NCBI GenBank assembly: GCA_964462945.1
Contig: CAYWZW010000015.1
Location: 1 to 64,000 of the forward strand
DNA from: GCA-020343675 sp964462945
Lineage (GTDB): Bacteria > Planctomycetota > Phycisphaerae > Sedimentisphaerales > Anaerobacaceae
DNA: 64,000 nt
Direction: 5' to 3'
Position numbers and translations under genes: made by a program. Below the pieces are notes generated by a model, which was given only the letters and a program-made list of their open reading frames with translations, was not told where the DNA came from and ran no database searches. Of the stretch, positions 46,001 to 54,198 are shown piece after piece. Each line of letters opens with the position of its first letter. Position 1 is the first letter of the stretch.

Positions 46001-47628
46001 TGAACGAGAGCTTCTCCGGCAAGCCGTACTACTGGGCCAATCAGACGGATACATGGAACGGCGCCGCCAGCCGCGACAATACACTCGCTCGATGGGCGGC
46101 GGACTTGCAGAACGATTTCCGCGCGAGGCTCGACTGGTGCGTGAAACCGCCGCGTGAGGCAAACCATGCCCCACGCGCCGTCCTGAACGGCGCCGATGGA
46201 AAGGAGATTCTGCACATTACCGCCCGCCCCGGCCAGGCGGTATCACTCGATGCCAGCCTTTCGCGCGATCCCGACGGGGATGCACTCACCTGGGAATGGT
46301 TCGTTTACCGCGAGGCCGGCACATACGAGGGCGAAGCAGCCGTGGCGAATGCATCATCCCCGCTCGCCCTTCTGCGTGTCCCGAACGACGCCGCCGGCAG
46401 GACAATCCACGTGATTCTGGCGGTGCGTGACGACGGGGTTCCGCCGCTGGCAGCGTACCGCCGCGTGATTGTACAGGTCTCCGGGGAATCCGCCGACGCA
46501 GCAGCGGACAACGACACCGCCGTCATTGACTACTTCCCTCCGCCGGAATCGCAAGGCGGCTGGCGGAAGATTGAGAAGCCGGAGGATATCCGCAGGATTG
46601 CGGGTACGGACCCGGCGAAGCTCGATGATCTGAAGAAGTGGCTTCTGCAGAGTGACAAGCGGGACTTCGCCGCAATCGTAATCCGCCGGGGTTTTGTCGT
46701 GCTCGAAGTCGAACGGGGCAATAGCGCCAAGACAGACTCTCGCCGCGTCGCCTCGGTCTCAAAGGCTGTTTGCGCGACGGTGCTGGCGATTGCATCCGAA
46801 CAAAGCCAACAGGGTCTGACACCTCGCAAGATGAAGTTCGACGATTTGGCGTTTGATTTCATCCCTTGGGCCCAGCCGCTGAGCGATCCGCGCAAGGCGC
46901 AGATCACCGTCAAGCAACTGCTCAATCACACCTCCGGCCTGTGTCCCGAGGCCACCGGCGCGCCAAACGACGGCACCTGGGAATACGTGCTGGGCCATAG
47001 CGGCGACCCTCGCACCGCGACTCTTGCATTTGATCCCGGGACTGCCTGCGGTTACTCGACACATGCGCTTCACCATGCGGCGCTGGTGTGCGAGACAGTC
47101 ACCGGCAAACCCTACGACCAATTCGCCATCGAGGCGCTGTTCAAACCGCTGGGCATCGAGCACTGGTGGTTCCAGTATTTCGACGGAGGCCAGAAGATCG
47201 GTCGGCATCCGACGCACGGATTAGGCATGCCGGCGCGCGACCTGGCCCGAATCGCCCACTGCATGCTTCGCGGCGGGTGGTGGGGCGAACGGCAGGTGAT
47301 CCCAAAGTGGTTCGTGGACCAGACGGCCGCACCTACGCACAATGTTCAAAGCCCGGAGATGCGCTGGAAGCTCAATCCGCAGACGTTCTCACACGGTTGG
47401 GAGCTGCCCGCGCGTCTGAGCGGCGAGGACGGCCGCAGCGGCCTCGGCATTCCATCTGACGCACGCCATAAGCCCGGCTCGGGCGGCCAGCTCATCGCGT
47501 TTGTGCCCAGTCTCGACCTGGTCATAACCCGCCAGACCGGCAGCAGCGGCCAGTGGGCATACGAGGAATACCTCCGCCGAGCTTGTGCGGCCGTCGTGCC
47601 GGATCTTCGATTTATGGCTGAGCCATAG
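43081..47628 (+). CDS. Giant fusion: beta-lactamase-type hydrolase, TIM barrel, DUF1593 hydrolase, second beta-lactamase-type hydrolase
   Basis: One uninterrupted 1515-residue secreted protein; ATG 43081 follows AAAGGGG and a hydrophobic signal lies at 13-33. Modules in order: serine hydrolase 1 (about 45-385; S101-M-A-K104 and Y205-S-N207); GH5-like TIM barrel (about 405-700; Glu571 in LEIANEF as acid/base, Glu655 in PIVCNEDE as nucleophile); DUF1593 nucleoside-hydrolase-like domain (714-1020; LIIETDAGGDPDDEQSLVRFL); its cadherin-like companion (1028-1135; VSLDASLSRDPDGDALTWEW); serine hydrolase 2 (about 1150-1510; S1225-V-S-K1228, Y1325-S-T, PGSGGQ). Each module normally occurs as a separate protein. 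All active-site motifs are kept, and no stop or frameshift is present. The natural substrate is unknown; an esterase-plus-glycosidase machine is a guess. Confidence 0.8.
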   Translation: MTESETRCNHGMKWVIKVLALLLLAAAGPRVMGADDNRATAFQWQKASPEDQGMDGAKLEQMRMSLADHRTKGLLVIRNDKIVCEWYQRGHGADKQHYTASMAKAVVGGVSLAVAMSDGLIALDDPAAKFVPQWRSDPRKSKITIRHLGSHTSGVEDAEADDLPHEKLTGWKGDFWKRLDPPRDPFSISRDAAPVLFGPGQKMQYSNPGIAMLSYCVTAALRDAPHKDIRTLLRERVMRPISVADTDWSIGYGRTYTVDGLPLVGSWGGGGYTARAAARVGRLMLCEGNWEGRQLLSRKAVRLVTRDASTPGNCGIGWWSNNDGLYPELPKDAFWGSGAGHQILLVVPSLNLIAVRNGGDLETVAAEPGRYRNPVRRYLFGPLMEAITDQRGQKVIGHLIVPAKNRTLPRTRVSIREDRWLLNDEMTYPGTKAEGLLMNVRMVNAVFEDRNRPNFDPDSNAEEFIARLPDYVSHGVRAFTLCLQGGMPGYEGAMNSAFNPDGSLRDSYLQRVRRVLEACDRHGAVVILGCYYQRQDQVLTNEAAVRAGVVNVVNWVKDSGFTNVVLEIANEFDHSGFDHHLLKTAEGIAELIGLAKQTSPTLLVSASGLGHGRLPDSVARASDFLLIHFNSTRIEDIPARVAALRKFNKPIVCNEDEKVGREGAKACELCVTNGASWGFMHVEVNQRFPFTFEGAADDPQVYVAIRQMTLTDSRRRLIIETDAGGDPDDEQSLVRFLLYANEWDVEGIIANRPVTRRPENKNPQDSGLGVLRRLLDAYGECRPNLVQHDASYPTREFLVQRTVAGYNDTDDAVRLILSAVDKDDPRPLWYSDWGTDSGAATNNLKRALDLVQRERGPEGYAQFKSKLRLSSSDKFGDHTTTITPPFRIWVNTFEPPLEGNRWYHRFSALTSQAGGFDLVRDVLTEHGPLGALYPTNTTHWAKEGDTMTFLYLVPTGMNDPNEPLWGSWAGRYGLNESFSGKPYYWANQTDTWNGAASRDNTLARWAADLQNDFRARLDWCVKPPREANHAPRAVLNGADGKEILHITARPGQAVSLDASLSRDPDGDALTWEWFVYREAGTYEGEAAVANASSPLALLRVPNDAAGRTIHVILAVRDDGVPPLAAYRRVIVQVSGESADAAADNDTAVIDYFPPPESQGGWRKIEKPEDIRRIAGTDPAKLDDLKKWLLQSDKRDFAAIVIRRGFVVLEVERGNSAKTDSRRVASVSKAVCATVLAIASEQSQQGLTPRKMKFDDLAFDFIPWAQPLSDPRKAQITVKQLLNHTSGLCPEATGAPNDGTWEYVLGHSGDPRTATLAFDPGTACGYSTHALHHAALVCETVTGKPYDQFAIEALFKPLGIEHWWFQYFDGGQKIGRHPTHGLGMPARDLARIAHCMLRGGWWGERQVIPKWFVDQTAAPTHNVQSPEMRWKLNPQTFSHGWELPARLSGEDGRSGLGIPSDARHKPGSGGQLIAFVPSLDLVITRQTGSSGQWAYEEYLRRACAAVVPDLRFMAEP

Positions 47629-48265
47629 AGCGGGCCTTCCCCGGACCAAGACCCGGCCCCCGCGTCTTCTTGCGAAGACAAGAGCGGGAGCACTAGGCGG
47701 AAGACAGGAGCGGGGGCAGGAAATCGCCTACAAGCACGATGTGACCGGCCGGCGCGTTAGAAATCCGCCTGGGGGATGGCTTGCGCCAGAAGGTCGATGG
47801 CTACAGCACCCGGTACTGCTATGCTTGTGGTGAGCCCATTCGACTACGTTCAGCGACATTGTCTTCTGAATCCCCATTTCCTGGCCAAAACATCGGGTCC
47901 CGGTTCAATTTTGACACCGGCTGACTGACAGTCGTTCATGGAATCCGAGTGTCTGATTCACGATATGAGATACCGATTGCTTGATAGACAAGGACTTATC
48001 GCAATCTGTAGAAGTTAAACATAAATCTAATTCTTGCAGATAGATAGGACGTTTTTTCAATCATAGCAGGGCACAAGACAAAATGCGATTGTGTACAATA
48101 TCAGGCAATGGTATCATGCGAAGTTGTTTCTGGCCGCGATCGTATCGGGCGCCCGGCGGCATTGGCACCGAGAAACGCCGTACGCGGAGTCTGTCACCTT
48201 GTGACAACGCAGTTTTGTTCGGCGCGGCACGATTCCATCGGTGGAGTTGTGCGTCGCTGATTTGA
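47629..48265. other. Intergenic stretch without a recognisable gene
   Basis: About 640 bases. It begins with a GC-rich hairpin (GTCTTC/GAAGAC around 47662-47677) after the giant fusion gene. The middle is AT-rich and has stops in every frame. I find no RNA gene or promoter that I can support. Confidence 0.5.
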
Positions 48266-48496
48266 GGGCTGGAGAAAGAAGGCTTTCGCGCCTTGCTACG
48301 GCAGCCGACGGGGACGGCGTTCGCACCAACGCGTTGTGCGCTGTTGAGCGGGAGGCACGCGGGCTGCGCCACAGGCGGATTCGCCAAGTGGGGTATCGGG
48401 CCGCATGGCTCCACTGGCATTACGGAAAAGCATGGATTCGACGTGTTCTACGGATTCTATGATCAGACCCACGAAAATCATGACAGGAAATGGATC
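48266..48496 (+). pseudogene. Sulfatase remnant with lost catalytic cysteine
   Basis: An open stretch in frame with the following gene encodes a typical sulfatase segment: EKEGFRAL, then AFAPTRCALLSGRHAG, FAKWGIG, GSTGITEKHGFDVFYGF. The active-site signature C-x-P/A-x-R reads F-A-P-T-R, because the expected Cys codon is TTC (48320-48322). Neither the N-terminal metal-binding strand nor anything after residue 75 is left, so this is a relic. The downstream gene has its own start and signal peptide. Confidence 0.75.
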
Positions 48497-49792
48497 ATGA
48501 GTGCGAATCTGTGCATCGATCATTTACACGCTCACCGAGCAGAGGCCGCGCATCTGGTGCTGCTGCTGGTCCTCCTGGGTGGGCGATCCTGCTGGGGTCA
48601 GCCCGAACCGGGTGACATCTTTCGAGAGTTCACCTTCAGCTACGGCAAGTCCCAAGGCACCTTCTTTTCCGAACTAGACCCCAACTGCCCTCGCAAGGCA
48701 GACCCGAGTTTGGGGATGCGGGACAAGCCGCACCAGGTGCGCAAGGAAATCGAGGTCGATCTCAGCAAGGCCATCCGTGCTGAAATGAGCGTGGAATACT
48801 GGGGTGGCCACATCGGCACCAGCGGCCAGAAGTTCCGCGTCAACGGTCACGACTGGATCGAGGTGCCTCAGCCAACGGGCATGCCCGCTAATCCGTCCTG
48901 CTACTACCGCACCCTCCTGGGTAACAACGCGGTGTCCATCCCGCTTGAACATCTGTGCCAGGGCAAGAACGCCGTCCAGTTCACCGCCGGTCCGCAGATC
49001 CGTTACAACTTTAACTGGGGCTTCTACTGGATCTACGACTTCACCATCCGCGTTTACTACGATGCCTCAAAGCCGCATCCGACGGGCCGGATCACGGCGC
49101 CCGCGGCGGGGGAGGCCTTGGGTGACAGACCCGCAGTATCCGCCGAAGCCACCAGTTCTGACCGCGTGGTGCAGCAGGTTGACTTCATCGGTTTCTACGA
49201 GGATTTCAACTGGTGCGGCGACGGCCAGTTTCGGAAATGGCAGTACCAAACGGAGCACGGCGTCAGGAAACACCACATCGGCACGGCCACCCATGCGCCG
49301 TTCCGGGTCGTTTGGGAAAACGAGTGGGTCCCTGACCAGGAGCGGCCGATGCGGATCGCCGCGATCGTCACCGATGCAAACGGCATGTCCTTCATGACAC
49401 CAGCGGTGGAGAACCTTGGCCTCAAGCGCGCGAGCCGCTCGGTGAAGATGTATCGAGCCACGGAAGTTCCGGAGGCTTTTGGCGTTCGCGTCAAGAAGCG
49501 GATGACATGCAAAATTCCCTTGCCGGATTCCCTGGAAGGTGCGACCACGGCTCGCTTGCTCCTGTCCAGTTGGTCAGCCGCACACGCGGACGAGATTGGA
49601 TGGAATGACCGCAAGCTTGTCGATCGCGTGGGGGTCGTCCACAACTACAGCTTTGACGCGATTGCTGTCCCGTTGGACCTGCTCCACAAGGGCGATAATG
49701 TGTTCTACATGTACTCGGCCACCACCGAGCACGCGGCGGAGGTGAATTGGCCGGGACCGGTGCTGCTGGTTGAGTTCACCAACAAACCATGA
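48497..49792 (+). CDS. Secreted protein of unknown function, beta-rich
   Basis: About 431 residues. I chose the ATG at 48497 because it starts a signal peptide (hydrophobic AAHLVLLLVLLGG, ending CWGQPEP), while the longer frame only adds a decayed sulfatase. The mature protein is beta-rich: one region (about 40-190) contains VDLSKAIRAEMSVEYWGGH, FRVNGHDWIEVPQPTG and HLCQGKNAVQFTAGPQIRYN, like the galactose-binding-type sandwiches of glycosidase accessory domains. An Ig-like region with GRITAPAAGEALGD follows, and a third beta domain closes (LLLSSWSAAHADEIGWN, LHKGDNVFYMYS). No catalytic motif is seen. Probably a carbohydrate-binding accessory protein. It ends 26 bases before a sulfatase. Confidence 0.6.
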   Translation: MSANLCIDHLHAHRAEAAHLVLLLVLLGGRSCWGQPEPGDIFREFTFSYGKSQGTFFSELDPNCPRKADPSLGMRDKPHQVRKEIEVDLSKAIRAEMSVEYWGGHIGTSGQKFRVNGHDWIEVPQPTGMPANPSCYYRTLLGNNAVSIPLEHLCQGKNAVQFTAGPQIRYNFNWGFYWIYDFTIRVYYDASKPHPTGRITAPAAGEALGDRPAVSAEATSSDRVVQQVDFIGFYEDFNWCGDGQFRKWQYQTEHGVRKHHIGTATHAPFRVVWENEWVPDQERPMRIAAIVTDANGMSFMTPAVENLGLKRASRSVKMYRATEVPEAFGVRVKKRMTCKIPLPDSLEGATTARLLLSSWSAAHADEIGWNDRKLVDRVGVVHNYSFDAIAVPLDLLHKGDNVFYMYSATTEHAAEVNWPGPVLLVEFTNKP

Positions 49793-49818
49793 ATCCAGGT
49801 AACAAGGAGGACCAAAGA

Positions 49819-51357
49819 ATGGGGACCGCACACATCACACACTCTCTGATCGCGCTGGCGCTGGCCGTCTGTGTGGGTCTGGCCGCCGTCCCGGCTGACA
49901 CGCTCGCCGCCGCCCGGATGCCGGAGACCTCGAAGATGAACGTCTTGTTCATTATCGTCGAGGACTGGAATGCGGGCACACCCGGCTGCTACGGCAATCC
50001 CATCTGCAAGACGCCGAACCTGGATCGCTTCGCCGGCAGCGCCGTCCGATTCGACTCCGCCTACGTGCAGGCCGTCTGCTGCAATCCCTCGCGCACCTCA
50101 TTCCTTACCGGATTGCGTCCGCTCACCAGCCGGGTCTGGAACAACGGCCAAGAGATGGACAAGAGCCTGCCGCCCGGCACGGTCACCCTGCCGGAGCTGA
50201 TCAAGAAAAAAGGCTTTCATACCGCCGTCATCGGCAAGTTCTTCCACACGGTCGAATACGCCGAGAAGCAGCTGCTCGCCTTCGACCGGATTGAGAGCTA
50301 TGGCAAGCCGCCTGGATGGAACGGACCCGATCCCATCCTCACGTTTCCACCGGTCAAGCGCGCCCAGAGAGATCCTGCTCCCAAGGACAGAAACAGCAGG
50401 GCATACCGTGAATGGCGCTCCCGGAATTCCGACCGCTACGGCGATTCGGGCCTGGCGCCTGACGAGGAGGGCGACTATCGCAACGCGCAAACCGCCTGCG
50501 CGTTGCTGAAGGAGTTCGCGAAGACGAAAAAGCAGTTCTTCCTTTCGGTCCATCAATCGCGCCCGCACACGCCGCTTATTGCGCCGAAGAAGTATATTGA
50601 CATGTATGACCCGGCGAAAATTCCCGATCCGCCCGCGCCGCCCAAATTCCAGAGCAGTCTCTATCCCAGGCGCGTGACCGGCGGCAACCCGGACATCTTC
50701 ACAAAGCAGCAGCCAACGCCGCAGCAAGTCAAGGAGGCCATTGCCGCCTATTATGCCTGCGTGAGTTTCGTGGACAGCAACATCGGCATGGTTCTCGATG
50801 AATTGGAAAAGCAAGGTCTTTCTAAGAACACGATCGTCTTCATTATGGGCGACCACGGCTTCCACCTGGGGGATCATGGATTCTGGTCCAAGTATTCGAT
50901 GCTCGAGGCCACGCGGCGTGCGCCGTTGTGGGTGCGCGTGCCGGGCGCGCCGGCCAACGGCCGGGTCTGCCGCGAGTTCGTGGAGTTCGTGGACTTCATG
51001 CCCACCGTCGGCGAACTCGTAGGCCTCGACCTGCCCGCCAATTTGGAAGGACTTAGTTTTGTGCCGCTGCTGGCAAACCCGAGTCAGCCCTGGAAAAAAG
51101 CCGTGTTCATGGTTGAGAACGAGAACAACCAGGTCGTGCGAAACCGCAAGTTCAGTTACCTGGAGTTCAAGAAGGGGCCGGTTCCCGCGGCGCTCTTTGA
51201 CCTGGAGAAAGATCCGTGGGAAACGGTCAATCTGGCGGACGACCCGGCCTATGCGAAAACGCGCCAGGACATGGCTGAGCTGCTGAAGGCCGGCTGGAAG
51301 GCCGCGCTGCCCGAACGGGCTGTCCCAAAGCAAAAGGAATCACAAGCGCTTCCCTGA
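49819..51357 (+). CDS. Sulfatase, iduronate-2-sulfatase-like
   Basis: Secreted formylglycine-dependent sulfatase that removes sulfate esters from glycans. The ATG at 49819 is preceded by AAGGAGG and gives signal peptide MGTAHITHSLIALALAVCVG. The active-site signature is C88-N-P-S-R with TSFLTG after it; Cys88 needs conversion to formylglycine. Metal ligands are in NVLFIIVEDWN at the start and IVFIMGDHGFHLGDHG near residue 340. The second part (FVEFVDFMPTVGELVGL, LFDLEKDPWETVNLADDP) is the standard sulfatase end. The subtype resembles iduronate-2-sulfatase-like enzymes, whose specificity cannot be set by eye. Confidence 0.9.
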   Translation: MGTAHITHSLIALALAVCVGLAAVPADTLAAARMPETSKMNVLFIIVEDWNAGTPGCYGNPICKTPNLDRFAGSAVRFDSAYVQAVCCNPSRTSFLTGLRPLTSRVWNNGQEMDKSLPPGTVTLPELIKKKGFHTAVIGKFFHTVEYAEKQLLAFDRIESYGKPPGWNGPDPILTFPPVKRAQRDPAPKDRNSRAYREWRSRNSDRYGDSGLAPDEEGDYRNAQTACALLKEFAKTKKQFFLSVHQSRPHTPLIAPKKYIDMYDPAKIPDPPAPPKFQSSLYPRRVTGGNPDIFTKQQPTPQQVKEAIAAYYACVSFVDSNIGMVLDELEKQGLSKNTIVFIMGDHGFHLGDHGFWSKYSMLEATRRAPLWVRVPGAPANGRVCREFVEFVDFMPTVGELVGLDLPANLEGLSFVPLLANPSQPWKKAVFMVENENNQVVRNRKFSYLEFKKGPVPAALFDLEKDPWETVNLADDPAYAKTRQDMAELLKAGWKAALPERAVPKQKESQALP

Positions 51358-51358
51358 A

Positions 51359-51709
51359 GATGATTTCTGTTACGGGTATGTCGGGTGCTCGGGCAGCAAT
51401 ATCGTTATGAGCCCGAACATCGATGCCTTCGCGAAACAGGGGGTATTGTTCCGCAATGCGGTGTGCCAACGTCCGCCTGGACGCGGCGGGAGCAAACGGA
51501 TGACCCGGTGGTGGACCCGGCGACGCTGGAGCGATGCAAGAAGGTTGCCGAGGAATGGAAGAGATCGGTGCCGCGACTGGAAGGAGGTCCATATCCCGAT
51601 GTCGCGCGCGTGCCGCCAGGCGGACTGGAACAAGGGCAACATCGCGCCGCCTCTCGAAAGTCCGCAGGCGAACCGGCCGAAAGCCGCGAAGAAGGCGAGG
51701 GGGAAGTAG
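51359..51709 (+). pseudogene. Internally deleted and frameshifted sulfatase remnant
   Basis: Directly after the intact sulfatase, one frame reads DDFCYGYVGCSGSN then SPNIDAFAKQGVLFRNAVCQ, which is a sulfatase N-terminus. About 100 bases later another frame reads DPATLERCKKVAEEWKRSVP, like a sulfatase C-terminal tail. Nearly all of the middle, including the active site, is gone. This is the second sulfatase relic next to this gene pair. Confidence 0.6.
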
Positions 51710-51725
51710 CCTGCAAAATAAAATC

Positions 51726-54083
51726 ATGGAAAAGCACATCCGCCATCTCATCATCGTGGCTGTGACGGCAGCCATCGGCGTCGCCCGAGAGACGGGTACT
51801 CAACCGCCGGCGAGGGAGCCTTATGCAGGCTCGGCCAGTTGCCGTCAGTGTCATGAGCCGTTCTATCAACTGTGGGCGCCGTCGCATCACGGCCTGGCGA
51901 TGCAGCCGTACACGTTCGAATTTGCACAGGCGAATCTGACGATGCCCGAGGGGCCGGTCCAGATTGGCAAGAATGAGTACGTTGCGTGCATCGGGCGCGA
52001 GGAAGGTTGGGTCCTTGAGCGAGGGCCGGATGGCGAGAAACGGCATCCAATCGCGCACGTGATGGGCGGGAAGAACGTTTACTACTTCCTGACGCCGATG
52101 GAACGTGGACGCTTGCAGACCTTGCCCGTAGCTTACGACGTGCGGATTAGGACGTGGTTCGACACGGCCGCCAGCGGTGTGCGTCACTTCCCCGGCGCGG
52201 GGGCTGACGCCCCCATGCCCTGGACGGACCCGATGTACACGTTCAATACCTCGTGCCACGGCTGCCATGTAAGCCAACTATCCACCAACTACGATCCCAA
52301 GACGGACACCTACCGCACCACGTGGGTCGAGCCCGGCATCAACTGCGAATCCTGCCACGGCCCGGCCGAAGAGCATGTCCGGGCCTGCCGGGCGGTTCCC
52401 GAGGGCCAGGCGCCGCAAGACCTCAAGATCATCAGCACCAAGTCCTTTACGGCCGAGCAGATCAACTCGATGTGCGGATCGTGCCATGCCAAGATGAGTC
52501 CCGTGAGCGCGTCTTTCAAACCGGGCGACCGCTACTTCGATCGCCTCGATCTGACGACCCTGGAGCACCCGGACTTCTACCCGGATGGACGCGACCTGGG
52601 CGAGAACTATACGATGACGACCTGGCGCGTGAGTCCATGCGTTAAAAGCGGCAGGCTCGATTGCATGCACTGTCACACGTCCAGCGGACGCTATCGATTC
52701 AAGGGTGATGAGAAGCCGAACGCCGCGTGCCTGCCCTGCCATCAGGAGAAGGTGGAGAACGCCCCGGCGCATACGCACCACGAGGCGGACAGCACGGGAA
52801 ATCGGTGCATTGTGTGCCATATGCCCATGACAGAGTTTGCCCGCATGACCCGCAGCGATCACTCCATGTGTCCCCCCGCGCCGGCGGCTACCCTCAAGTT
52901 CAAGTCCCCCAATGCGTGCAACATCTGCCATAAGGACAAAGACGCGACCTGGGCGGATCAGCAAGTGAGGCAGTGGCACAAACGAGACTACCAGAAACCC
53001 GTCCTGGAGCGAGCGGCTCTTGTGGATGCCGCCCGGCGAGGCGATTGGCGCCGCTTGGGCGATATCCTGGCGTACATTGGCTCCAAGGATCGTGATGAGG
53101 TCTTCGCAGCGTCGTTGATCCGCTTGTTGCATCACTGCGAGTCCCAGGCCAAATGGCCGGTTATGATCAAAGCCCTCCAAGAGGATTCTTCCCCGTTGGT
53201 GCGTGCTGCCGCGGCCCAGGCCCTGGATGGGTACGTGACCGATGAATCCGTCAGGGCGTTGGCCAAAGCGACGGCCGACGGGCATCTTCTGGTGCGCGTG
53301 CGGGCAGCGACCGCTCTGGCCGCTGTCCCGGCGGAGCAACTCCCAGAGGAGTACGAAGCGGCGGTTGGGCGTGCCACAACGGAGTTGCTGGAGGCGCTCC
53401 ACGCCCGCCCTGATGACTATGCGTCCCAGTACAATCTGGGCAATTTCTACATGCAGCGAGGGGATGGCGGAAAGGCCCTGGCCTCGTACGAGAATGCTAT
53501 CAAGCTGCGGCCGGACTTCGTGCCGCCCTATGTGAACATCGCGTTCGTCTATAATGCCAAGGGCGAGAATGACAAGGCGGAAGCCTCGTTCCGCAGGGCC
53601 ATCGCCCTGGATCCGAACAACCCAGCCGTCCACTTGAATCTCGGGATGCTTCTGGGCGAGATGAAGCGCCCGAAGGAGGCGGAGCAGGCTTTTCGCAGAA
53701 CGCTCGAGCTTGATCCCAATTCAGCGGCCGCTGCATATAACCTTGGTGTAATGCTGGCCTCGGATCGACCGTTTGAATCGCTGCGATGGTGTCAGAAGGC
53801 CTACCGGTTGCACCCCGAAGAGGGCAAGTACGGCTACACGTACGCCTTCTACCTGCATCAGCAACGCCAGACGGATGAAGCTGTGAGAGTTCTCAAGGAG
53901 ATGGTCCGTCGAAATGTGCCGTACGGCGACGCCTACGCATTGCTCGGCGCGATCCACCTCGAACGGGGAGAGCTGGACGAAGCTGCTGGTGTGTATCGAT
54001 CCGCCTCTGGCAATGGCAATCTGACACAACCCGAAAGAGAGAGCTTCAGAGCGATGATGCGCAGACTGGAGCAAGGGTTCTGA
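51726..54083 (+). CDS. Octaheme c-type cytochrome with HEAT and TPR repeats
   Basis: Exported electron-transfer or scaffold protein of 785 residues with a signal peptide (HLIIVAVTAAIGVARETG). Eight CxxCH heme-attachment motifs lie between bases 51840 and 52931: CRQCH, CHGCH, CESCH, CGSCH, CMHCH, CLPCH, CIVCH and CNICH. The spacing resembles cytochrome c554-related proteins. After the heme domain come HEAT-like helical repeats (PLVRAAAAQALDGYVTDESVRALAKA, about residues 440-550) and then TPR units (YNLGNFYMQRGDGGKALASY, VNIAFVYNAKGENDKAEASF, LNLGMLLGEMKRPKEAEQAF). It has no obvious place in a polysaccharide cluster. Heme maturation genes are not in the window. Confidence 0.85.
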   Translation: MEKHIRHLIIVAVTAAIGVARETGTQPPAREPYAGSASCRQCHEPFYQLWAPSHHGLAMQPYTFEFAQANLTMPEGPVQIGKNEYVACIGREEGWVLERGPDGEKRHPIAHVMGGKNVYYFLTPMERGRLQTLPVAYDVRIRTWFDTAASGVRHFPGAGADAPMPWTDPMYTFNTSCHGCHVSQLSTNYDPKTDTYRTTWVEPGINCESCHGPAEEHVRACRAVPEGQAPQDLKIISTKSFTAEQINSMCGSCHAKMSPVSASFKPGDRYFDRLDLTTLEHPDFYPDGRDLGENYTMTTWRVSPCVKSGRLDCMHCHTSSGRYRFKGDEKPNAACLPCHQEKVENAPAHTHHEADSTGNRCIVCHMPMTEFARMTRSDHSMCPPAPAATLKFKSPNACNICHKDKDATWADQQVRQWHKRDYQKPVLERAALVDAARRGDWRRLGDILAYIGSKDRDEVFAASLIRLLHHCESQAKWPVMIKALQEDSSPLVRAAAAQALDGYVTDESVRALAKATADGHLLVRVRAATALAAVPAEQLPEEYEAAVGRATTELLEALHARPDDYASQYNLGNFYMQRGDGGKALASYENAIKLRPDFVPPYVNIAFVYNAKGENDKAEASFRRAIALDPNNPAVHLNLGMLLGEMKRPKEAEQAFRRTLELDPNSAAAAYNLGVMLASDRPFESLRWCQKAYRLHPEEGKYGYTYAFYLHQQRQTDEAVRVLKEMVRRNVPYGDAYALLGAIHLERGELDEAAGVYRSASGNGNLTQPERESFRAMMRRLEQGF

Positions 54084-54186
54084 ACGCTCTATATCGGCCT
54101 TGTGCCGAACAGGTCCTCACCTGTTGCCCTCGGAATCTTCCGGGCGATACAGTGCATTATTTGCTTCAAAAGGGTGGGCAGGGCGT

Positions 54187-54192
54187 TATAAT
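54187..54192 (+). promoter_or_regulatory. TATAAT box seven bases before a sulfatase start
   Basis: A perfect TATAAT at 54187-54192 precedes the ATG at 54199. If it is a -10 box, the transcript would begin at or about the start codon (leaderless). The -35 side is poor (TTGCTT at 54161, spacer 20), so chance is possible. Confidence 0.3.
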
Positions 54193-54198
54193 CACGGC

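Noticed and set aside
48293..49792. Single long protein including the sulfatase-like N-terminus
   Set aside because: The N-terminal part lacks the catalytic Cys and would bury a normal signal peptide that starts at 48497.
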